This document shows, piece after piece, positions 39,021 through 45,546 of a stretch of 45,546 bases of DNA. The notes under the pieces are model-generated. The model did no database searches and was not told the DNA's origin. It saw only the letters and a program-made list of their open reading frames with translations. The stretch comes from Planctomycetota bacterium (GTDB lineage Bacteria; Planctomycetota; Phycisphaerae; Sedimentisphaerales; Anaerobacaceae), in NCBI GenBank assembly GCA_019456255.1, contig VRUG01000021.1, positions 1-45,546 of the forward strand, in the 5' to 3' direction. The first letter of the stretch is position 1; each line of letters opens with the position of its first letter. Both the position numbers and the translations under genes were made by a program.

Positions 39021-40343
39021 ATGGCTAACTATGGTAGAGAACGCTTAAGAGTAAAGAAGAGATTTGCAGCCCTCATGCGTGGATTCCAAGAAGCTTTTTA
39101 TTATGGTGACGGTGTTGATGCTTGGTTACCTGAAATTATATTATTACCTTATGTTAGTCTGCCTTGGCGAAACGACCTTACTTGGTACAGAATAATTGGC
39201 CCTCCTGGTTCTGGCAAGTCTAAGCACTTGTCCATGCTAGCTGATTTCGAACATACATATATAGTAGATGACTTCACTCCAAAATCATTTGTTAGTGGTT
39301 TCAGAGGAACAGATGGAAAGGATCCCAGTAAACTTGCTCGTATGAATGGTAAAGTAGTTATCATTAGTGATGAATCAACGCTGATGGAGCAGCGACAAGA
39401 AGATCGGAATCAGATTCAAAGCATACTTCGGAGGATTTATGATGGAACCTTCACCAAGAGTTTTGGGAATATGGAGAAGGAGCAGAAGTATGAGTCAAGG
39501 TTCAATTTACTGATTGGCTCTACTCCTACTATTGATCGATACTTCTTATATAACCAGGCTCTTGGAGAACGGTTCTTAAACTTTCGGTTACAGATAGCTG
39601 ATCGTGAGGAATTAGCGAGACGCGCGTATGATAATCAATTCTCTGGATTTGAGGATAAGTGTGATGCACTAAAACCTCGTGTGCATAAGTTTATTAGGCG
39701 GTTACCTGGAATAGATCAAAGCGAGATTCCTGTTGATAGAGATGTTAGAGACTATATTCTGACAACAGCTAATCTTGTTGCGAAGATAAGAACGCACATA
39801 ACTAGAGATGCGCGTGGCCAAGAAGTTACTACACTACCGCAACCTGAAGTGGCCTCAAGGTTAGTTAAGCAGGTATCTCAGATAGCTACAAGCATTGCTA
39901 TTGTGGAGGGTGATGCTAGTGTTAGTAAGAAGCATGCCCAAAAGGCTATCTACTTTTGTATAGGTAGTGTGATAGCGATCGTTACCTTTATTTTGTACCA
40001 TATTTATAGGTTCACGCAAGAAGTCCAGGGGGCTTCAAATAAGAAGTGGTTTCCGCTGCAATATTTGGTTATTAGAACTGCGCTAAGTAGGGGAACTGTA
40101 AAGAAAGTGATAGAAGATTTAGCAATTCACAGAGTTTTGGATATAAGAGCTGGTAAGAAACAAGGTGGTAGATTAATAGAATATTCGCTTGGTAAGGTTA
40201 TGTTTGAGCGTATTGGTGATATTGACTTATTCCAGAACTATATTCCGCCGGTGCAGGAGGTTATAAAATATAAGCAGGCAGACCGGCACCGTCCTACTGG
40301 GACGAATTTTAAGAAAACTCGGCGAAAGCGAAAACCAAAGTGA
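39021..40343 (+). CDS. AAA+ ATPase, probable replicative helicase
   Basis: A 440-residue protein. Walker A GPPGSGKS at residues 60-67, Walker B KVVIISDEST, sensor 1 LIGSTPT, arginine-finger-like LGERFLNFRL, then a helical region and a winged-helix-like end (WFPLQYLVIRTALSRGTVKKVIEDLAIHRVLDIRAG). This order resembles hexameric SF3/MCM-like loaders and helicases. With no DnaB-type helicase present it is the best candidate to unwind the phage genome. A DnaC-like loader is the alternative. Confidence 0.72.
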   Translation: MANYGRERLRVKKRFAALMRGFQEAFYYGDGVDAWLPEIILLPYVSLPWRNDLTWYRIIGPPGSGKSKHLSMLADFEHTYIVDDFTPKSFVSGFRGTDGKDPSKLARMNGKVVIISDESTLMEQRQEDRNQIQSILRRIYDGTFTKSFGNMEKEQKYESRFNLLIGSTPTIDRYFLYNQALGERFLNFRLQIADREELARRAYDNQFSGFEDKCDALKPRVHKFIRRLPGIDQSEIPVDRDVRDYILTTANLVAKIRTHITRDARGQEVTTLPQPEVASRLVKQVSQIATSIAIVEGDASVSKKHAQKAIYFCIGSVIAIVTFILYHIYRFTQEVQGASNKKWFPLQYLVIRTALSRGTVKKVIEDLAIHRVLDIRAGKKQGGRLIEYSLGKVMFERIGDIDLFQNYIPPVQEVIKYKQADRHRPTGTNFKKTRRKRKPK

Positions 40344-40513
40344 AAAGAGTATGGGAGTCCCCTAGGGGTCTTTTTTGGAGCCAATAAAAAAGAATTACAC
40401 CAAATAGGTATTAAGGTTTGGAGCCACACGTACGATCTATTCTAACCCGCGTACGTACGTGCGAGACCAAAACCAGTTAGACAAGTATTTTCACCTTAAA
40501 ATTATTTTTTTTG

Positions 40514-40542
40514 TTTTAATGGGGAGTTCCACATGTTATAAT
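40514..40542 (+). promoter_or_regulatory. Extended -10 promoter of the right operon
   Basis: TATAAT at 40537-40542 with TG at 40534-40535; the -35 (TTTTAA at 40514) is weak. The core TGTTATAATGC is identical to the promoter at 1582-1592, so the two small-gene operons may be co-expressed. Confidence 0.65.
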
Positions 40543-40564
40543 GCAGTCATCAAATAAACTGTTG

Positions 40565-40583
40565 TTTGAAAAGTTAATAATTT
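40565..40583 (+). repeat. Leader element, second copy
   Basis: TTTGAAAAGTTAATAATTT differs in one base from 4367-4385. It lies 22 bases after the -10 box and 16 bases before the ATG of the first gene. Confidence 0.5.
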
Positions 40584-40598
40584 GAAAGGGAACAGAAA

Positions 40599-41147
40599 AT
40601 GGAAATGAAAGATTTCAAAAACAGTAAGGATGCTCATGCCTATGCAAGAAGGCTTACTTATGATTTAGGTATTCGATTGGGCATTGTGGATTTTCACTTA
40701 GAGGAGTTTGATAGAGGTTGCTTACGGTTCTCGAAAGGAGCCAGGGCAAAAGAAATTTTCTTTATCTTCGCTCCGTTCAATGACTCGTTTGTTTTGAGCT
40801 ATCAGTATTGTGAGGACACGGTTGAGATTGACTCTGGAGAAATGCAATACCAGCCGAATGTAACTCTTGAGGATTTGGTTGACTTCATTAACAAGATGTT
40901 ATGCTTCCGTAAGTTTGATGAGCAGGTAGCCATTGTCAAGATGGACCGGAAACAGTTTCGTGACCTTCTGGCTCAAAGGGTAATTGACTACCTCAACGAT
41001 CATCTTTGGGACTTGGAGGGTGAGGTTATTTTCACAGAGAAGGTTGAGGATGAAGATCTTAAGAATGTGCCTGAAGAACTTCAAGATTGGACAGAAGAAG
41101 TAGAGAATGAGGTACAGGATTTCATTCACAAACATTTCAAGATTTAA
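40599..41147 (+). CDS. Hypothetical acidic protein
   Basis: A 182-residue protein, first of the right operon. The N-terminal half looks alpha/beta (LGIRLGIVDFHLEEFDRGCLRFSKGARAKEIFFIFAPF). The C-terminal half is helical and acidic, ending in WTEEVENEVQDFIHKHFKI. No motif recognised. Preceded by GAAAGGG. Confidence 0.7.
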   Translation: MEMKDFKNSKDAHAYARRLTYDLGIRLGIVDFHLEEFDRGCLRFSKGARAKEIFFIFAPFNDSFVLSYQYCEDTVEIDSGEMQYQPNVTLEDLVDFINKMLCFRKFDEQVAIVKMDRKQFRDLLAQRVIDYLNDHLWDLEGEVIFTEKVEDEDLKNVPEELQDWTEEVENEVQDFIHKHFKI

Positions 41148-41168
41148 GGGTAGTAAAGGAATAGAACA

Positions 41169-41369
41169 ATGGAAACATATGAACTAACAGATGGTAGGAA
41201 GAAAACGATTGATGAGATGAGTCATCATCAGTTATGTAGTTATTGGAGATTTGCAAAAACAGGTGCACCTTTGATAATGGGAGAGTGTGGAGATTATTTT
41301 AAGAAAAGATTGTTTGAACACTTTGGTGGCTTTACGCCAGAAATTTCCAAATCGTTAGGATTTGGTTGA
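41169..41369 (+). CDS. Hypothetical small protein
   Basis: A 66-residue protein (METYELTDGRKKTIDEMS...) with a spaced WRFAKTGAPLIMGECGDYFKKRL segment. It has the look of small phage proteins with a compact helical core. AAAGGA precedes the ATG. Unknown function. Confidence 0.65.
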   Translation: METYELTDGRKKTIDEMSHHQLCSYWRFAKTGAPLIMGECGDYFKKRLFEHFGGFTPEISKSLGFG

Positions 41370-41381
41370 AAGGAGCAGAAA

Positions 41382-41840
41382 ATGATAGTACTAATAACAG
41401 AGAGGGTAAGTGATGGGAATAGGTGGATAGACCTGTATGATGATATTGAGCAGGCAATTGAGCTTCTTATTGATGAGCATAAGATAGAAAAACCAGAACT
41501 CCTACGAGCTGAGGAAAAGACGGGCTCGATAGATGGTTATCTGTATAAACAGCAGTTCCTGTTAGAACTGCAAGATGATGATATAGAAGAAGCTATGCTA
41601 CTTACAACTAAGGAGGCAACGAACCATTGTGTATCTGCTCACCAGCCACTACCACCAGGAGTTTATTCTGGGGTTGTGTCAGAGGTTAAGGTAGAATCGC
41701 CGAGGAATTTGACTATGAAGATAGAACTACTACCTGAAATAGACGTTACCGAAATGTGTGTCAATTGTGGTAAGGCTCCAGCAGTTAAAGCCAAACTTTG
41801 TAAGGAGTGCTGGGATGGTGAAGAAGGGAGTGATGACTAA
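41382..41840 (+). CDS. Hypothetical protein with C-terminal zinc ribbon
   Basis: A 152-residue protein. Acidic helical N-terminus and, at the C-terminus, CVNCGKAPAVKAKLCKECWDGEE, a four-Cys zinc ribbon. AAAGGAG precedes ATG 41382. Possibly a regulator or adaptor; no family recognised. Confidence 0.7.
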   Translation: MIVLITERVSDGNRWIDLYDDIEQAIELLIDEHKIEKPELLRAEEKTGSIDGYLYKQQFLLELQDDDIEEAMLLTTKEATNHCVSAHQPLPPGVYSGVVSEVKVESPRNLTMKIELLPEIDVTEMCVNCGKAPAVKAKLCKECWDGEEGSDD

Positions 41841-41842
41841 TT

Positions 41843-42079
41843 ATGAGTAGTGTGCTAATTCAAACTTGGGCTGTAAACAAAACACGGATTATGGTAGTTA
41901 GGTATGCTAAACTATATTGGCATAAGGACAAAGGCTTCCGAGCAGAGCTTTACCAGAAAGTGTCAACGGATGAAGAAGCTGTTTGTATTGGTACTAAACT
42001 GTTTGGGTGTGTTGATGAGAAAGAAGCAAAGAGGTTGTTCAAGAAAAAAAGGAATAACTGGCGAAATCAATACCAATGA
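41843..42079 (+). CDS. Hypothetical small basic protein
   Basis: A 78-residue protein starting 2 bp after the preceding stop. Beta-rich N-terminus (VNKTRIMVVRYAKLYWHKDKGFRAELYQK) and a basic helix (DEKEAKRLFKKKRNNWRNQYQ) at the end. Unknown. Confidence 0.6.
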   Translation: MSSVLIQTWAVNKTRIMVVRYAKLYWHKDKGFRAELYQKVSTDEEAVCIGTKLFGCVDEKEAKRLFKKKRNNWRNQYQ

Positions 42080-42167
42080 CCTTGAAATCTAATTTTAAGT
42101 ATAGTTGTTTTTAAAAATAGGATATGATAGAAAAATCTTATGTTAGAAAAATCGAAAGGAAGATCTG

Positions 42168-42530
42168 ATGGGCAAGAAAATAGGAATAGTAGGCTCTCGA
42201 AGAAGAGATAAGCATAAAGACTATATAAAAGTAAGAGAAGCTTTTCTTGAGATCTATAAGAAAGGTGATTCCATCGTCAGTGGTGGGTGTCCTAAAGGTG
42301 GAGATCGTTTTGCAGAGATGATAGCAAAGGATGAATTTATCGATATCCACATCTTCAAGCCAGATTGGTCTAAGGGAAGATTTGCTGGGTTCACTAGAAA
42401 TACGGACATCGCACGTATGTCAGACGTATTAATAGCTTGCGTAGCACCAGATAGAAAAGGTGGTACTGAAGATACGATTAGAAAATTTACAAAACGTTTT
42501 CATCCTAAAGGAAAAATAATATTAGTCTAA
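42168..42530 (+). CDS. SLOG/DUF2493-family protein
   Basis: A 120-residue single-domain Rossmann protein: KIGIVGSRRR (nucleotide-binding loop), IVSGGCPKGGDRFAE, RNTDIARMSDVLIACVAP and GGTEDTIRKF. These are the hallmarks of the SLOG superfamily (DprA/LOG/YspA-like), which bind nucleotides or nucleotide-derived signals and often occur in phage-host conflict. Preceded by GAAAGGAAG. Confidence 0.85.
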   Translation: MGKKIGIVGSRRRDKHKDYIKVREAFLEIYKKGDSIVSGGCPKGGDRFAEMIAKDEFIDIHIFKPDWSKGRFAGFTRNTDIARMSDVLIACVAPDRKGGTEDTIRKFTKRFHPKGKIILV

Positions 42531-42572
42531 TAAACGCAGTAACTAACCAAAATTGAAAAGGAGAAACAGAAA

Positions 42573-43055
42573 ATGGAAGATTATGCTGAAACATTATTTA
42601 GTTATGTAAAAGAAATAGGCTGGGGAGGCGGACCTGTTATGAAGAAGACTGTCAACAGACTCGCAAACCATAAAACAACCAGAAGCAACATTATCTGCAA
42701 CGACCAAGACCTCATGCTACTAACTAAAGAAAGGGTGAAGGACATCCCATCTCTTGGTCAAAAAAGCTGGGAATGTATCCTTTACTTACAAAGGCATGTA
42801 GCACTCCAAATTAGTCAATTACTACTAAACGCATCTTCAAAGGATTTTGCCGTTGCTTTGTTGGTTGATTCTGCCTTTGATGTTGCAATGGATGATTCTG
42901 ACTGTGTTAGACATTGGCTCTTGGAAGGATTGCCTGGTTACAAGAAAGCTTCTGTAATGGAGCTTGCTGTAGAGCTAATTCAATTAGAACTTGATGGAGA
43001 ACTTATTGAAAGATTACAGCATCAACACATGCTTGATACGTCGTGTGTAAACTAA
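42573..43055 (+). CDS. Hypothetical protein with HhH-like segment
   Basis: A 160-residue helical protein behind AAAGGAG. Residues about 42-70 (CNDQDLMLLTKERVKDIPSLGQKSWECILYLQ) resemble the helix-hairpin-helix of RNA polymerase alpha C-terminal domains. It could bind DNA or mimic the alpha CTD to redirect host transcription; this is inference from one segment. Confidence 0.65.
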   Translation: MEDYAETLFSYVKEIGWGGGPVMKKTVNRLANHKTTRSNIICNDQDLMLLTKERVKDIPSLGQKSWECILYLQRHVALQISQLLLNASSKDFAVALLVDSAFDVAMDDSDCVRHWLLEGLPGYKKASVMELAVELIQLELDGELIERLQHQHMLDTSCVN

Positions 43056-43090
43056 CAAACGCAGTAAATAAGATAGAAAGGAAGATTAAG

Positions 43091-43270
43091 ATGGTTAACA
43101 TTAATATTAAAGACTTTTCAGTTAGCTACTTTCCACCTTATGATAAGTACTACCTAAGTAATGGTAGAAAAGTTTACCTGACCGTAAGCGGTAATGTAGG
43201 ACCTGTATACTACTGGGATACTAGAAAATCAGCGGAAAATGCTTTGGAAGAATTCAAAGCGTTAGAATAA
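43091..43270 (+). CDS. Hypothetical small protein
   Basis: A 59-residue protein from ATG 43091 behind AAAGGAAG. Compact pattern of aromatic residues (SVSYFPPYDKYYLSNGRKVYLTVSG...YYWDTRKSAENALEEF). It ends just before an AAACGCAG boundary repeat. Unknown. Confidence 0.65.
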   Translation: MVNINIKDFSVSYFPPYDKYYLSNGRKVYLTVSGNVGPVYYWDTRKSAENALEEFKALE

Positions 43271-43299
43271 ACGCAGTAACCAAAATTAAGGAACAGAAA

Positions 43300-43719
43300 A
43301 TGGTAACACTAAATAAAGATAATTCAGCTGATGAGAAGGCTTTACAAGACGCAGTTCTTGCGAGACACCTTGAGGGAAAGGCTTATGTAGCAAAAATACA
43401 CGGTATACTACCTGCTGAATCTGACGAAGAGATGAAAGAGATCATTCGCTTGGAGGTTGAGATTTTCCTAAAAGAGCATGAAGAGGTTCTTTGTGGAACT
43501 TGCACAAGAATCGAGTTCTGTGCTCGTATTATAATGATGCAGGTGGCCGAGAAAAGAATAATATTCCACCGTATGAAGAAAGAACTACCAGAACTAACTT
43601 ATGAGGATTTTCTAGAAATTGACCTGTTCGTGGAAGAGGAGAAGGAATACTTTGACAGATATTCGGATGAAGAGGCAGATCGCTTCTTAGAGGAGGATGA
43701 TTATGAGACCTATGAGTAA
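43300..43719 (+). CDS. Hypothetical acidic protein with CxxC-type cluster
   Basis: A 139-residue protein rich in Glu. CGTCTRIEFCARI near residue 66 gives C-x2-C-x6-C. The C-terminus is strongly acidic (YDEEADRFLEEDDYETYE type). Overlaps the next small ORF by 17 bp. Unknown. Confidence 0.65.
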   Translation: MVTLNKDNSADEKALQDAVLARHLEGKAYVAKIHGILPAESDEEMKEIIRLEVEIFLKEHEEVLCGTCTRIEFCARIIMMQVAEKRIIFHRMKKELPELTYEDFLEIDLFVEEEKEYFDRYSDEEADRFLEEDDYETYE

Positions 43720-43813
43720 TCTAGAACAGTTTGTACTGATAGCTATTTGCTCTGCAACACTGACAATCAGTGCTTATGTATGGGTAATCTTACTAATAAG
43801 ATGGTTAAAATAA
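43703..43813 (+). CDS. Small single-pass membrane peptide
   Basis: A 36-residue peptide with a perfect AGGAGG 6 bp upstream. Residues 10-34 are hydrophobic (FVLIAICSATLTISAYVWVILLI), ending in a basic RWLK. The very strong ribosome site supports real expression. Confidence 0.6.
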   Translation: MRPMSNLEQFVLIAICSATLTISAYVWVILLIRWLK

Positions 43814-43837
43814 AAAACGCAGAAAGGAGCTTATTAA

Positions 43838-43999
43838 ATGGATATGTATAAAGCTAAATACCGCTTAGACGGTCAGATTCACGTAACAAAACCATTTGAG
43901 GCTAAGGACTATGCAGATGCAGATGAAGCTGTGGCTCTCATGCTTGAAAATGATGGTCACAAAGACGCAGAGACCCTACGAATAGAGAAGGTTTACTAA
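43838..43999 (+). CDS. Hypothetical small protein
   Basis: A 53-residue acidic protein behind AAAGGAG. Its TAA overlaps the next ATG (TAATG, 43997-44001). An ADADEAVALMLENDGHKDAE helix is evident. Unknown. Confidence 0.6.
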   Translation: MDMYKAKYRLDGQIHVTKPFEAKDYADADEAVALMLENDGHKDAETLRIEKVY

Positions 44000-44589
44000 T
44001 GAAAGATAGGTCACTATATTGTTTTGGTATCGCGATACCTGAAGGGTATGTTGTATTTATCTATGTTAAGAAGACTGATGCACATGGAGTAATAGTTCAT
44101 TGGCAACCTAATACAAGAAACCTATCTCATAAGACGGTTTGGCGCCGTTGTAGGTTGCACGTAATCAAAAACGCAATAACTTACGGGTGTTTGAGATTAG
44201 ATAGTTATAGAATAGATACAGGATTCTTTGAAAAAATAAAGCCACAGTTGTGGTCAAAAATAAGAGATTTTGAAAGGGATGGACTAATGTACTATTTACA
44301 GATTGATGGTCAATTGGAGGGTTTTGAAACTATAAATACACGTGATCTTATAGATAAGATAGTAACAGCAGCAAAGAAACATCTCCGTGTCAGGGTTCTT
44401 TATCTTAAGAAAAGTACGGGTAAAATAGTTAGGCGTTCTATTGCAGCTTACTCCTTCGAAGACGGGTATCTTAACGTAACCGATACCATACACGGTAACA
44501 CTCAAATTAGGACCTTCGACACGGCAAATATAAAGAGCGCAGTACCGCTCAAATCAAAGTTTAAACCTGAATGGAAGATTGAGCTATGA
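43999..44589 (+). CDS. Hypothetical protein with WYL-like C-terminal region
   Basis: A 196-residue protein. The C-terminal part (LIDKIVTAAKKHLRVRVLYLKKSTGKIVRRSIAAYSFEDGYLNVTDTIHGNTQIRTFDTANIKSA) resembles WYL/Sm-like ligand-binding beta domains: a helix, then V-x-Y-x-...-P/I-x-x-F-x-.-G-x-L-x-x-x-.-R-x-F-x-x-x-I. The N-terminal half is unassigned and no HTH is visible. A ligand-sensing regulator is possible. Confidence 0.6.
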   Translation: MKDRSLYCFGIAIPEGYVVFIYVKKTDAHGVIVHWQPNTRNLSHKTVWRRCRLHVIKNAITYGCLRLDSYRIDTGFFEKIKPQLWSKIRDFERDGLMYYLQIDGQLEGFETINTRDLIDKIVTAAKKHLRVRVLYLKKSTGKIVRRSIAAYSFEDGYLNVTDTIHGNTQIRTFDTANIKSAVPLKSKFKPEWKIEL

Positions 44590-44759
44590 AACTGATACTA
44601 AAGATACAGATAATCCTAATAATAATGTTAGGTATGAAAGAGAACGCAATTAAGACTGGAGGTGTCTTAGTAGCAGCTGGTATGATCGCAGTTGTTGTGA
44701 TCACCATAAAGAAGATGTGCACAGGGGAGATAATCCCTCAGTCATGGAAGGAGCCATAA
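44586..44759 (+). CDS. Small membrane protein
   Basis: A 57-residue peptide starting on an ATGA overlap. Two hydrophobic segments (residues 2-16 and 27-41) are separated by a charged loop. It could be a small inner-membrane or holin-like protein. Unknown. Confidence 0.55.
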   Translation: MKLILKIQIILIIMLGMKENAIKTGGVLVAAGMIAVVVITIKKMCTGEIIPQSWKEP

Positions 44760-44760
44760 G

Positions 44761-44937
44761 ATGAGTGATTCAACTGTTGAAGAACTGTACACCAATGTTG
44801 AAGAGGTAGAGTGTCCTGAATGTAAACACCTAAACCCTACAATTATCCAGGGGGGTGTTGATGAAGAAGTTGGTGAGGACATGGTAACTTGTACAGCATG
44901 CTTTAGAACATTTAATCCAGTAAGAAAAAACTATTAG
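44761..44937 (+). CDS. Small zinc-ribbon protein
   Basis: A 58-residue protein with CPEC (residues 18-21) and CTAC (44-47), a classic zinc ribbon, and an acidic N-terminus. AAGGAG sits 10 bp upstream. Last gene of the right operon. Unknown. Confidence 0.65.
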   Translation: MSDSTVEELYTNVEEVECPECKHLNPTIIQGGVDEEVGEDMVTCTACFRTFNPVRKNY

Positions 44938-44957
44938 ACATTGTTATTTCTGTTCCT

Positions 44958-45003
44958 GCTCGTCAGACCTAATGTCAGGTTAGGTTTGGCGGGCCTTTTT
45001 ATT
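44958..45003 (+). terminator. Strong intrinsic terminator at the end of the right operon
   Basis: GCTCGTCAGACCTAA (44958-44972) pairs along its full 15 bp, wobbles included, with TTAGGTTTGGCGGGC (44980-44994). It is followed by CTTTTTATTT. It stops transcription before the origin region. Confidence 0.9.
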
Positions 45004-45469
45004 TAAAATCATCTCTAATATCCTGCGTTCTTTATTAAGATCGTTTTCCAAACAATACTATAGCAAACTCCTGAGAAATCGATTCTAAAAATAGCTCTAC
45101 TTTATCCTGAGATTATGTTGCTCAGCTGAGCCACCACCTCCAACCGTTTTTTGGAAACGAAAGTTCAAAGTATATGGGACCCCTATAAGGGATAAAAAAT
45201 CGATGTGCTCTCCCTTCCTTAATTCTTCCCATTGTGGATATTCTGTATCTAGAATTGCCAGAATTATCGGATTGTGGACAAGCTCTATCCACAATATTCT
45301 ATTAGTTCTGTATATATATATTATACACAATGTTCAGCAAAAAGTAAACAAAAAAACTGTCCTTTAAATATCTTTTTTATCCACAATACTATTCTCTATC
45401 TCATTAAGAATGGCCAGAGCAATATCACTCGAAATAGTTCAGGATATTGTTTATGTACAAACACTTATC
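45004..45469. other. Gene-free origin-proximal region
   Basis: I see no credible ORF. It holds a 12-bp palindrome GCTCAGCTGAGC (45120-45131), an inverted repeat ATTGTGGA/TCCACAAT (45271/45288) built from two facing DnaA-like boxes, the DnaA-box cluster, and AT-rich tracts leading into the terminal repeat. Confidence 0.6.
45233..45385. other. Putative replication origin, DnaA-box cluster (right part)
   Basis: Five 9-mers match the DnaA box TTATNCACA. TTATACACA at 45321 and TTATCCACA at 45377 are perfect. CTATCCACA at 45285, and minus-strand TTGTCCACA (45273-45281) and ATATCCACA (45233-45241), each have one mismatch. The cluster sits in gene-free AT-rich DNA just before the circle junction. 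Boxes at 528 and 553 on the other side belong to the same array. No DnaA is encoded, so host DnaA would have to bind. The role is inferred from the clustering. Confidence 0.6.
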
Positions 45470-45546
45470 TTTTTTCACTTTTTTCGAAAAATTCAGATTT
45501 TTTTGTTTACGAAATCAGTTCAATATGCTATAATAGAATCGTAACA
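45470..45546. repeat. 77-bp terminal direct repeat, copy 2
   Basis: Exact copy of bases 1-77. It contains the AT-rich tract and the promoter of the first gene. It should be removed when the genome is closed. Confidence 0.9.

Larger units (their letters stand above)
40344..40598. other. Intergenic control region of the right operon
   Basis: Contains, in order: a CCCCTAGGGG palindrome before T6 (40360-40376, terminator-like but weakly paired); a hairpin CACGTACG (40427)/CGTACGTG (40454); the 17-mer CCTTAAAATTATTTTTT (40494-40510); a promoter at 40537; and the shared leader element (40565-40583). Confidence 0.6.

Noticed and set aside
40360..40376. Strong terminator at CCCCTAGGGG-TCTTTTTT
   Set aside because: The palindrome folds only with a 2-4 nt loop and a T-T mismatch in the stem, so it was mentioned as weak rather than annotated as a terminator.
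42531..43822. CRISPR-like array from the AAACGCAG repeats
   Set aside because: The repeat is only 8 bp and spacers are whole genes of unequal length.

Overview
The window looks like the complete genome of a tailed, non-contractile (siphovirus-like) bacteriophage assembled as one circle. The first and last 77 bases are identical, so the molecule is about 45,469 bp once the overlap is collapsed. Every gene I can support lies on the + strand, in tightly packed runs with ATGA/TAATG stop-start overlaps and good AAGGAG-type ribosome sites. No integrase, excisionase or CI-type repressor locus was recognised, so the phage is probably virulent. Promoters are host-sigma70-like with extended -10 boxes, pointing to a bacterial host that uses Shine-Dalgarno translation. 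The host taxon cannot be named from the sequence.

Layout. The junction (about 45.2 kb through 0.6 kb) is AT-rich, holds a cluster of DnaA-box-like 9-mers and a strong promoter, and is the likely replication origin. It reads into a small Lys-rich protein gene and then a 1.2 kb gene-free stretch (421-1616) with three palindromic repeats. From 1.6 to 4.3 kb lies an operon of small genes: membrane peptides, zinc ribbons, an XRE-type regulator and a mini P-loop ATPase. A promoter-terminator-bounded noncoding RNA with a tRNA-like outline follows (4347-4608). From 4.8 to 8.3 kb are small genes separated by hairpins and terminators, then ThyX and a Nudix hydrolase.

From 8.3 to 27.1 kb is the virion module in canonical order: small and large terminase, portal, protease/scaffold candidate, DUF2190-like decoration protein, major capsid protein (with terminator), head-tail connectors, tail completion proteins, tail tube, tail-assembly chaperone with a programmed -1 frameshift (A AAA AAC), tape measure, distal tail proteins, a Cys-rich probable tip/receptor protein and a zinc protein ending in a C-SLGKW-like motif.

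From 27.2 to 40.3 kb is DNA metabolism. It starts with a paralogue of the origin-proximal Lys-rich protein. Then comes an unusual cluster: a U32-family (UbiU/TrhP/RlhA-like) protein, a DUF6378-like protein, a family-4-like uracil-DNA glycosylase with an altered active-site motif, a SAM methyltransferase, DUF4326 and an HNH endonuclease. It continues with family A DNA polymerase, ERCC4-type nuclease, Cas4/RecB-like Fe-S nuclease, MazG-like pyrophosphohydrolase, a RecA/Sak4-like ATPase, a modular acidic ssDNA-binding candidate and an AAA+ helicase candidate. From 40.6 to 44.9 kb is a second early-type operon of small hypothetical genes, including a SLOG-family protein and zinc ribbons, ended by a strong terminator at 44958. 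No primase, ligase, RNA polymerase or recognisable endolysin was found. Initiation and priming probably rely on the host, and the lysis genes are either divergent or hidden among the hypotheticals.
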